A model generated the notes under the pieces. The model did no database searches, was not told the origin of the DNA, and saw only the letters and a list, made by a program, of their open reading frames with translations. Positions 14,130 to 23,554 of a DNA stretch of 64,000 bases are shown one piece after another. Source of the stretch: Bradysia coprophila (taxonomy: Eukaryota > Arthropoda > Insecta > Diptera > Sciaridae); contig NW_023503616.1 of the NCBI RefSeq assembly GCF_014529535.1, positions 4,946,584 through 5,010,583 of the forward strand. The letters run 5' to 3'. Numbering within the stretch: the first letter of the stretch is position 1; each line of letters opens with the position of its first letter. The position numbers and the translations under genes are program-made.

Positions 14130-15989
14130 TATAATAGTAAAAACGAAACAAAACTCGGGAACACTTAATGCACTTGCGAAGACACTATATTGCAGTTGAC
14201 TGCATTTTATTTTCCATATAACGGAAAATACTCGTTCGTATATAATATATGTTTTCGTTGTGAACTATCAAAAAACTATACTGTTGGACGAATTCTAACG
14301 AGGGTTGCGAAGGTTGATGGCCAACTGAATCGTAAATGTTATGAAACATGCGTTTTATATGCATTCATGCAACGTATACGTTTGAAATAGGGGATGGTTT
14401 AAACTTGTTGGTATTTCGTAACGAGCTCGTATACGAAGGGCACTTTGAACCAATCTCTTTTAAGTGGTGGAAATATGTATGTAACATTTGGAGTGTTTTA
14501 CCACATGACTTTCGTTTGTGGGTGTTTTCGATGAAACGTTAGATGTAAGTCGCTTTCTATTTTAATGCGTTCGTATGATGAACGATCAAAAGGATATCAC
14601 CAATTTAATAATGCACATTCAAAACTAACATAATAAAATTGATAACTTCAGGATGACAATGTTAGTAAAATAAACATTTTGGATCATTTACGTCTGCCGG
14701 GTCGAATGATTGACAGTAAATGAATTAAGTTAGTGTTTTTCTTGATAGCAAAATGATTGAACTTCCCTTACTTTGAGTACATTGTTGGAACTCTTCCCCT
14801 CCATATTTACCATTTTTTATTCATTGTTCTAGGTCCTCGTTAACTTATTCACATTATAACCGTTTATTCATGTGTAATCGGGAAACTCTCAAGAGAGATG
14901 TTATATATTAATGAAATATTGCAAACACAAAAACTAAACCCTTTTCTGATTGTTAGTTAACTTTGCGGACGAATTATTAAACCAAAATCTTCCCTTTACA
15001 AGTAATGTTTTCTTGCAATAGTCTCGAGTGCAATTGTCGAATTTCTGCGCGTAAAAAAGTAAAATGGATGCCATGCCATAGGAGCATGCTCTAAATATTT
15101 CGGAAAACAACTAGAATAAATGGCAGAACAGACCAAATAGAATGTCATCTGATCAAAATCAATTATTTTCGCACTAATTTGGTACCCTGATTCCAAATAT
15201 TCAAAACTACCTCAACCTGTAAAACGTTCAATTTTTGGGCCATATTTTTTCCATGGATTTTGTTTCTGTTAACCTGTTACAGTGTTACAAGCAAGCAAAT
15301 GACCACTATTATTATCGGGTCTCTCCACCCAACAAAGTATTTTTAATCTGTTGATTTCAAATCTTGTACTTCAATTTTTTTAACATTCATTTTACTATAT
15401 AAAGTACCATATTACCCAGAGCTTGACATTATTTTTGTCATCGTTATCGATAACAGATGAATAGCTGTATGTAACAGAGTTGTAAAACGATGATGAAAAA
15501 CAAATAGGACAAATAGTTTTTATGAACTTTGGGGTGGTTTGTCATGTCATATGCCAGAAGTCAGAGACACCTTTCCAAGCTTAGAAAATACACCAAAAAA
15601 TCTTCTAAAAAGTCTAGACATATTCGAAAGAGTTCAAATATGAAAACCAAAATGCAGGCTATATCGTCTTCGCAAGCTGCAATAGGAAATGATAGTCAAA
15701 TTGCTCAATATGGTCTATTTTTTATTGGTTGCAATGTTTCCGCAGTACATTCCTTAAAATATAAAACCAGAAGACTATTTCTAAGCACACGTAGATTGAT
15801 ATAATATTTTCGCAATTCCGGGCCATAATCATCACCTTTCCATGCATCCATTTAATGTCGTTTTGAAGGTATTTATTTCACCGTGCGTTTTTGAGTATTT
15901 TTTCGCAGTTGGACTTTTTCACATTTTTTTCGCAGGCTACATAGCTTAGTACCTTTAAGAAAGACTAAATTTTATAAATTAAAACTTTG

Positions 15990-16072
15990 CACAGACCAGG
16001 ATTTGAACATCCAACACCAAAATTCTTCCAAACACCAAGCAACGACCATAGCCATTCGGCTACGATTCGGCT
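15990..16072 (-). repeat. tRNA-derived SINE head or tRNA pseudogene
   Basis: On the minus strand TAGCCGAATGGC resembles a RNA polymerase III A box and GTTCAAATCC (plus 15999-16008) is a near-consensus B box, at tRNA-like spacing. The acceptor arms do not pair and the middle is too long for a normal tRNA, so a SINE head or decayed tRNA is more likely. An AT-rich stretch follows. Confidence 0.5.
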
Positions 16073-16394
16073 AAAGATAAATTTACGCTGCAATTGCGCT
16101 ACAGAGGAAAGTACCGTAAGAAAAATTTAAAACAAAAAATTTTCCGAAGCCGCATCTGAGCTTTTCATACAAAGCCGATCGTCGTTGAATTTATCTTTTT
16201 TGGGATATCTGTACTAAGCATTGACTACTTGATTTTATTTAGCGCGTCTCTATACATCACATTGCAATGTGTATATAGTGCAGGTTGCTTGATCGTTCAA
16301 ATGAATTCATGTTTGCATGTGAATGTTTGGTAGAAATTTTGGTAATATTTTGCATTGGAAAGGTGATTATGGCCCTAAATTGCGAAAAACGTTG

Positions 16395-16478
16395 TATCTA
16401 CCACGGTAGGTATGCCGGTATTTTTTCGCACACTACGTCTAGTGCGAAAAAATACCTTCATACCTACCTTGGTAGATA
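16395..16478. repeat. 84-base near-perfect palindrome
   Basis: Arms TATCTACCACGGTAGG and CCTACCTTGGTAGATA, continuing inward as TATTTTTTCGCA against TGCGAAAAAATA, with a tip around ACTACGTCTAGT. Its inner part resembles 12026-12110, where TTTTATCGC/GCGATAAAA and TGCGATAAAATACCTTCA appear. Likely a MITE-like fold-back element; no target duplication was identified. Confidence 0.6.
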
Positions 16479-19400
16479 AATAACTATTATGTACGTGTGC
16501 TGTGCAGCTGAAAAATCGTGATCAGAGCATGCAGAAAATAACAGCATTTTTAGCACACCTAAAAAACTGCGCAAATATTAGGCAATTCGGTAAATTATAA
16601 ACATCATTAAAGGCAGATGAAAGGGTATGAAGTGTGAAGTGTTAACAATAGACCTCGTTAAAGTTGCAAAAATAACATTTGAATATCAATTGAATTTTCC
16701 AAGACATTGCTTACTCGGCAGCATCCGCTGACAATGAATTATGCAAATTAAAATGCTAAATAGGTAACAAAGGATGATGGTTTGATACGGAGTATGGTCT
16801 GATTGACACCTATTCATCGTCATTCTTCCATAACGTATGTTCACATCAAAGATTTATCAAAATTAATCGTGTAAGCGATTGATATCCTTATCCCTTCGAA
16901 AAAAATATCCAACCGATACAGTAGCTAATAAAACGCTAGTTACATTAGCAAAGTCATGTTACGATGTGTGTCAAGATACACTTTATTTAAATAAAATATA
17001 ATAAAACCGATTGATATCTGATTGTTCATTGCTCGGTTGTATAGGGTAATTAATATCATACCCGACAACTAGGCAGGCAAATGAACATATGCTGTTTGAA
17101 ATTGACTTGTTTTTTTTTCGGGTTTTCCTTCATGAATGTACCTTGTTCATTTTATATCAAAAACTCAACGACAGGTTAGGGACACTTTCTATTTGTACAA
17201 TTGTTTTTAATAATTTTTTATTCCATCGTTTTTATTTGTTAAACACTTGTAGTTGGTATATTTATTCTGATTAAGCTGATAACACCGACAGAAAAAAAAA
17301 GTTGGTAATAAAACTAACTGTAGTTCCACTTGAATTATGGTAATTTAACATGAAATATTGCTGGCAATATAGATACAGATTTTGATTTATTAGTTCCAAA
17401 GTCAACCAAATTTCGTAGGAAGAAGAAGTACGATCATAGCTTGCCTTCCAGCAACTGCTGTTCATCTGATATTGACAACGACGACAGAATAAGCGATGAG
17501 CTCTGACCAATGTTCTCCTATATAGTAAAGTTTTATGTTAAGCTAAGGAAGTAACAGATTTCGATTCAAACATTGTGTGATACTTTGAATGGAAAGAAGT
17601 AACAGAATGACTGTATGTGTATGTTTGCCGTGCCTGAAAGGTTAATCAGGATGTAGAGGCAAGTAATAGATCTCTAGTTTGCTTTCAATACTTGTTGGGA
17701 TGAGAAAGCCGTAAAAACGTATTATTTTTTTACCTTGACTATCAATCGAATCTTTACAGGACACATAATCGGAACAATAAATGTAAGTAATTCTCAATAA
17801 CTGCCATAAAGTACATTATAATCCACGAAAATATTTATTTAAGACTTTAAAAAAGATTAAATTTTAAGCAACCCCGATGTTACCAAACTACAAAACATAA
17901 TACGTAAACACAAAAATGCATCCCTGCTAAAAAAAAACTGGTGCATACATAATATTTTATGACAATCATTACATGCTTAAGCTAAAAAGTTAGCAACAAA
18001 AGTTGAATAGAAACAACCAAAACGAATTCGTTTTTTTTTAGTCTCTCTAAATAATTTTGCCATTTAGGGGTTGATATTTCTGTAACTCTTTTTTCAGGTT
18101 TGTTTTGTTTTGATTATTCATAGGGGTTGATACTCGCTTTACTGTTACATCAGAACCGTATTACACTTGGGGTGATTTAAACATTTTGGAATGGCATTTG
18201 TACTTAAAATTTAATGTTACATCAAACGGCAATGACAAGATCAAGAGATTAGCTGATAGATGAGACCTAATTTTGAGATTAAATTTTGTGTTTTCAGTTA
18301 GTGGATTATAAGACGTAAGGGATTTTAGAAAATTTATTTCTTTATCAAAATTTTAATAGTCAATAAATTGTAAAATAATTCAATTATAAAAGACCGTTCC
18401 GTTAAAATTGTTGCTGACATCAGATTTTAAAGTTTATTTGAATTTTCTCTGAAACCCTAGAAATTTCTGATACATTGAAAACTGAACAATCTCGTCTGTG
18501 GAACATTGTCTTCTAGTGTTACTCGGTACCGTTTCGATGGACAGTTCCTGATTTTTTTGTGTGAAATACTAATCCTTTACTTTAGTTTTACACTTTAATG
18601 CGACTGGTTCAAAAACCACTTCAAAATTATTAGAAATACAAGGTAAAAATGGATAATTTAAAAGACCTAGCAGACAACCGCCTGACAAAGGCTAAACCTA
18701 GAATGCTATTGAATTTACGTATGGTAAGGTAAAGATAAAGAGGTGCAGATTTTCTATTTTAACCCTTTTCTAAATTCAAAAACCAGGTCATAAAAATTGT
18801 GACATGGAACATTAATAAACAGCGTAATCGATTGCGCAAATTCTATAAAATAACCATAAAATGTGAGTTTCTTTCTTTGTGCCATAAATAATAAATAATA
18901 AAAATCAATCGATAAATAAATAAATTGCTGAAAAAAACTAACCCTTTTCTCTATGCCACAAAAAAGATCTAATGAAAAATCAAATATAAATTCGTCACAA
19001 CTGTAAAATTTAATGTTTCGGAAGAAATTTCAGTATTTGCACAAAATAACCGTGCCAGCAACAGATCACATGATTAATTCAATGCATCTACATTTGATGC
19101 ACCAATTTAGGTTCGCTAAATTGATAGAGCAAAGAATTCGGAAATTAAAAAAAATCGCTCGATATATGCCAGATGTGCGTTGAAAAGAGTTGTAACTGAA
19201 TTATAAATGTTTGAAGAAATCGATATACTCAGCCTCACGTTTGAGTTTGATTTAGACTAACACAAACGGCGAGCGCATCATGGCTCAAAGTTAATTTACT
19301 GACTTCAATTTTACATTCAACCAAACTTGATCTGAAGAATCGAAATGTGTTTCTTGTGAAACCAACTTGGTAGAAAATGGTTCGAAATTACGCGCTCTAT

Positions 19401-19726
19401 CGTGTTCAAAAAAATTTATTAGTTTTCCATTTTCTTTTTTTTCTTTTCTTTTCTTTTCTTTATTCATCAAATAACCTCTTTACAACAAAATAACAATTTT
19501 CTGAGATTCAGCCTTTCAAGGGCTTTACAGCAGCTAAATAAACGTCTAAGTGATAAATCGAGTAGCTAGATGCTCTTTAGGACGTGGAGGGAAAACGATG
19601 GGAAAACCTCCATTTGAAATTCGAACTAAAACTAATATCACAGCACCGACCCATGAACATCTCTATGGTCACATAGACGTATCCAAGTTTTCCATTTTCT
19701 CTTATTTTCTTTTTTTCATTATTTTT

Positions 19727-19855
19727 TTGGTTACAGACCCTCATTTTCATTTTTTTTCTCCAAAAAAATGTTTTTTTTTTTTGGTTACGGACCCTCATTT
19801 TCACTTTTTTCTCTAAAAAAAAGTTTTTTTGGGTTACGGACCCGTTAGACCCTGA
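19727..19855 (+). repeat. Tandem repeat, about 50-base unit, three copies
   Basis: Each unit contains GGTTACRGACCCTCATTTTC followed by T- and A-runs. Units begin near 19729, 19783 and 19831; the last is cut short. The neighbouring sequence is pyrimidine-rich. Confidence 0.7.
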
Positions 19856-20066
19856 CGAGGGAAATAATGTAATCCAACATTGTAAGAGAAGAGCCCTTAT
19901 CGATGACTGAGTTACGAAGTAAATAGTTCTAAAAGGTGTCAGGCGTAGTTTGTTAACCTTTCACAGACGGCAAACATATCACGAATCACCACTATAATTA
20001 TCGAGTCTACCACCTCATTTGATGTAAATGTTTTCAACAAATAAAAATCGTTTACTCCATTATCAG

Positions 20067-20120
20067 TTCTGAATGTTTAGCATCTTCAACATCATCTTGA
20101 ATTTGGTATCGCAGTGTCCT
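20067..20120 (-). pseudogene. Relic of a Cad87A exon (exon 9-like)
   Basis: On the minus strand this encodes LRYQIQDDVEDA, against LRYKIQDDIEDA in exon 9 of the cadherin gene (25339-25213), and the flanking bases (ACACTGCGATAC and ACATTCAGAA) match. Several differences are third-codon changes; a one-base loss shifts the frame before the exon end. No neighbouring cadherin exon was found. It is a decayed partial duplicate or a fragment of a paralogue. Confidence 0.65.
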
Positions 20121-20547
20121 TTTCATCGCTTCATCGCTTCAATGCAAAACAAAAACTAAAAACTTTGAAGAGACATAGATAATCACGGCAGAGTAAAATA
20201 AACCAGACAGTAGCACTTAATTTGACTAGGGACCTGAATTATCTAGTAGTCTTACATTTTGCGAATAAAATTATTCAATTTATGTCAGTGTTCATTTTAG
20301 TTCATTTTCATACAATATATTAGGTTCCTTATTTGACGTTTCAAAAATAAACCGCTACTGCCTGGTTTTTTTTTTACTCTGTCGTGTGAGGTAATTTATT
20401 GCATTTGGAAAATTTCATTAGTGATAAAATACATGCAAATTATGTTATTTGCGTAATCTGGCAGAATAATATTGCTTAAACTAAACCGATATAACCTTCG
20501 CAACAAGAAAAACATTTCAAGGTGTTATGTCATGCCTCCGTTTTCCC

Positions 20548-20553
20548 TATAAA
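20548..20553 (+). promoter_or_regulatory. TATA box of the Cys-rich peptide gene
   Basis: TATAAA in context CCCTATAAATTG. TTCAGG, a plausible initiator, begins 33 bases downstream at 20581, and the start codon is at 20637. Confidence 0.55.
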
Positions 20554-20636
20554 TTGACGACTTTCAACGACTTAGGAACATTCAGGTATAATACTTCTTC
20601 AGTGCCGTTAATAACACATTGAATTTTCACAACAAA

Positions 20637-20942
20637 ATGTCCAAAATTTGCACCGTTTTACTTCTTATTGCAATAATTTACGTTGGCATTTCGGGTAATT
20701 ATAATGGAAATATCTCACTTTTTTCGTATCATTTTATTAAAATTGTGAATGGAAGTTGATATAATAGCGAAACTCGTTGCGAATATCTCTAATTTTTAGA
20801 TGCTATATCCTGTCAAGCTCAACGAAATGGTAATCGACCAGCCCAATGTCATTGGGGTGGCTGTCCAGGAGGTTACCGAAGTGTCTTCTGGGATTCTGGT
20901 TGTTTAAGCTATTTCGGTGTTGCTCAGTACTGCTGCATTTAG
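20637..20942 (+). CDS. Small secreted six-cysteine peptide (66 aa, two exons)
   Basis: Exon 1 is 20637-20694 and exon 2 is 20800-20942; GT-AG intron of 105 bases in phase 1. Residues 1-19 (MSKICTVLLLIAIIYVGIS) form a signal peptide. The remaining 47 residues hold six cysteines spaced C-x11-C-x4-C-x12-C-x9-C-C, with CHWGGCPGGY in the middle and QYCCI at the end. A TATA box lies upstream; AATAAA signals are at 20956 and 20988. The compact gene with a short signal exon is typical of secreted defence, salivary or toxin-like peptides. The spacing is not the CS-alpha-beta defensin pattern; CPxG..GC..YCC faintly recalls fungal and bacterial secreted Cys-rich modules, which is only an impression. I do not recognise the family, and the function is unknown. 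Confidence 0.75.
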
Positions 20943-22149
20943 AGTTACTGACTTTAATAAAATTTGTTGATAAACAGATGATCCAATAATAAATTGTTCT
21001 TCAGAAAAAATAATTTGTTAAGTCTTTCTGCTGAATTTTTTGTCTCTAAGATGTACTGAAGCAAGAAAATGCAATGAAAGTCTGGATTTTATTTTAGCAC
21101 ATCGACTGGGTAGTGAAAAAAGTTGAAAAGGAAATTTTTAGGTTTATTCGACATGGGGCAACGACAAGTACTTATTTTCATACCTTGAAACAAAATATTG
21201 GAGAACCAATCAGCCATAAAATTAATTTAAATAACAATAATGAAGAAACGACGAATATGTGAAACTAATATAAAGTTTGCTCGTTTATTTATTGTTATTT
21301 TATCAGTTGGGACGGTAGATTTTAGCCAATTTCGAGGGTTTTAGCCCAAACGAAAAGTGGAACCGAAAACCCGAGAAAATTTCTACAAACTCCAGTAATT
21401 CTAAAAGAAATGAACCCTGCTTCTTGTCTGCTGCAAAGTCTGTTGTTCATCGTTTTTATATTAAAATGCCTTATCCATGTCGATCAAGTTGTTTCTGTAA
21501 CGGAACATGTTTTCATTACAAGAATAAATAGGGGTAGTTGGAATAACAAAGATCGAAGATTTAGCTATCGTCAGCTCTTTTCTCTTCATTATAAAAAAAA
21601 AAGATATTTCAAAAGAAATAATCGTAACACTTACTAACCTATATTTTTGGCAATGGAAGATGAAATGAGAGGTAGTTATCAAAATTTAAGTCGAACTTTC
21701 TTAGGAAAACAATAAGTGGGGTCTGGTACATGTTTTACTTCGTGCATTAAAATTCTGTATTTGTTTTGACATATAAATTATTTATGAAATTTTAAAAAAT
21801 AACGAATACCAATTGTTAACAAACTGATAACTAATTGATGCAAATAAATTCTAAGCAAATTAATGAAAAGATGAATTCGCAATAATTAAGTTACACAATT
21901 CTGATTAATTTGTGCGAGTTATTCATGTAAAACTGTAGGCACCGATCGTTGTCAATATTTTTTTTATAGTAACGTAACAGCGTCAGTATAGTACAATATA
22001 CACGAATTAGAACCCACCGAGCGCAACATCGTTGCAATGAACATGAACGTACCGGAGTTTATGACACAGTTTTCACGTTTTTCTTTTGTAAACAAGATTT
22101 GCACTTTTCCTAAAACTTACACCAAAATTAAACTTAACTTTTGTAATAC
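20943..22149. other. Intergenic, no gene recognised
   Basis: 3' flank of the small peptide gene followed by AT-rich sequence. A frame at 21410-21637 begins with a hydrophobic segment but is followed by basic, low-complexity residues and has no recognised partner exon. Confidence 0.4.
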
Positions 22150-22305
22150 TAGATTACAGCAGAGCCTATGTAAATGAGTAATATATGTGTGCGATGTCTG
22201 CGGCCTGAGAGCCGAAGGCGAGCCTTCTAATTTCGCACACATGTATCACTCACATAGGTTCTTCTGTACTGTGCTTTAATGTGTAGGCATCCTGTCAGAT
22301 GTATT
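22150..22305 (+). mobile_element. Hairpin element, GCCGAAGGC-tip type (copy 1)
   Basis: Begins TAGATTACAGCAGAG; arms CCTATGTAAATGAGT..TGTGTGCGA and TCGCACACATGT..CACTCACATAGG enclose a GC-rich tip with GAGCCGAAGGCGAG. It is followed by CTTTAATGTGTAGGCATCCT. A close copy lies at 26286-26455. Likely a non-autonomous fold-back or MITE-like element. Confidence 0.7.
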
Positions 22306-22359
22306 TACGAAACAATTTTACATCGAAAAATTACAGTACAGAGCTTGTAAATGCTCATA

Positions 22360-22562
22360 TGTAAATTTCACATGCTACATGCGTCGAAAACTTTTCATGT
22401 TTCAAGCACTTCTTCGACGCCCTCAGCATGTAAAATCCATTACATAACTACAAAACTACATAAAGAAAAAAAGATGAAAAGTCTCGTTTTCGTGTGTTTA
22501 TTGATCTCGTCTTCGCCTCGGATTAACAAAATTCACACGAAAACTCCACTTTTCATCTTTTT
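22360..22562 (+). mobile_element. Two further hairpin modules (GCGTCGAA and GCCTCGG types)
   Basis: Module one (22371-22433): GCGTCGAA..TTCGACGC inside CATGC/GCATG. Module two (22467-22562): AAAAAGATGAAAAGT..CTCGTTTTCGTGTG paired with CACACGAAAA..ACTTTTCATCTTTTT around a tip containing TCGTCTTCGCCTCGG. Both recur, reverse-complemented and in the reversed order expected of an inverted copy, at 26010-26270. Confidence 0.65.
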
Positions 22563-22600
22563 AGTCATGTAAAATTTATTATTTACAGATATTTTGCTAT

Positions 22601-23205
22601 ATAAGATGATGGTGGTCGACTCAATAGTCGTTAGCCTCACACTGAATTATTGTGTTGGAAGTTCGTGAGTTCGAAATCGCTGACACATTATAAAAAAAAA
22701 ATTAAAGCTATGTGATATACGAATCCCACGAGCGAATACATCAGACACCAATCGCCATCTATCAGCAAATGGTGGGAACAAAAGCTCTTCAGCCTGCAGT
22801 CAGCAAGCGATTTAGTAAGGTGCTTGGCTGCGTCGTAGAAGACATTCTCAAAGATGTTCTTAGGTCTGGGGGATTATCATGGGAAAAAGAAGCTCTTCAG
22901 TCAGCATAATCAGCAAAACGATATAGTAAGGTGCTTGGCTATGTCGTTGAAGACAAAAAAAAGTTCTCAAGGTCTGGGTTGCTGAATAACAGATATCGCA
23001 GTGAACGATGCTACCGTCAAAGAGATCCAATCAATGGAATGGAAAACTCACACACGTTATCTCTCACAGAGAGGCAGTTGGTAAAATTGTCATCAATAGT
23101 AATAAATTAACATATAAGTTAAGATTGTACTATAGCATACCAATAAAGGTGTGAAAACATGGTTTCCTGCTTCCATGTTTAAAATAAAATAAAAATAAGA
23201 TGATG
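22601..23205 (+). mobile_element. tRNA-derived SINE with 11-base target-site duplication
   Basis: Direct repeats ATAAGATGATG at 22601-22611 and 23195-23205 flank the insert. The head has a degenerate A-box region and a B-box-like GAGTTCGAAATC near 22668. The body carries an internal near-duplicate block (TAGTAAGGTGCTTGGCT at 22814 and 22926). The tail AAAATAAAATAAAAATAAGA is A-rich. This is the layout of a retroposed SINE mobilised by a LINE. Confidence 0.75.
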
Positions 23206-23554
23206 TTAATCAGCGCTCATCGTTTTTGTCGTAGCTATCGTAAACAGATGGCAGATATTTTTTTAACAGTGTTGACACGACTTTTTTGGTTTCATATTTT
23301 ACCTAAGAAAAAACTTTCGAGAAATTAATTTTTCTTTCAATTTATGTTTTATTGCAATTACTAAAAAAAAATATTTTTATAAATAAATACATTAAAATGG
23401 TCTCGCTTAAATAATAATGGCTTTTTTGTGTGGCGCCCTCATTAACAACACATTTAACACAACTTAAACAAAACGAACTTAAACATAATTCCTTTCATCA
23501 TCTTCCTTTTGCGCACAATCGAATATCACATTTTCATTAATTGGAATGACAATT
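23206..23554. other. 3' flank of the cadherin gene
   Basis: Contains a partial dispersed repeat (23225-23260) and, on the minus strand, AATAAA at 23353-23348, about 200 bases after the cadherin stop codon, a plausible polyadenylation signal. Confidence 0.5.

Larger units (their letters stand above)
14130..20547. other. Gene-free region upstream of tap, repeat fragments
   Basis: No supported coding exon. Contains a minus-strand copy of the dispersed repeat (15340-15470), a tRNA-like SINE head (15990-16072), a palindrome (16395-16478), a plus copy of the dispersed repeat (17455-17595), pyrimidine tracts (19430-19470), a roughly 50-base tandem repeat (19727-19855) and a relic of a cadherin exon (20067-20120). 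An E-box-like CAACTG lies upstream of tap at 14194-14199. Confidence 0.55.
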
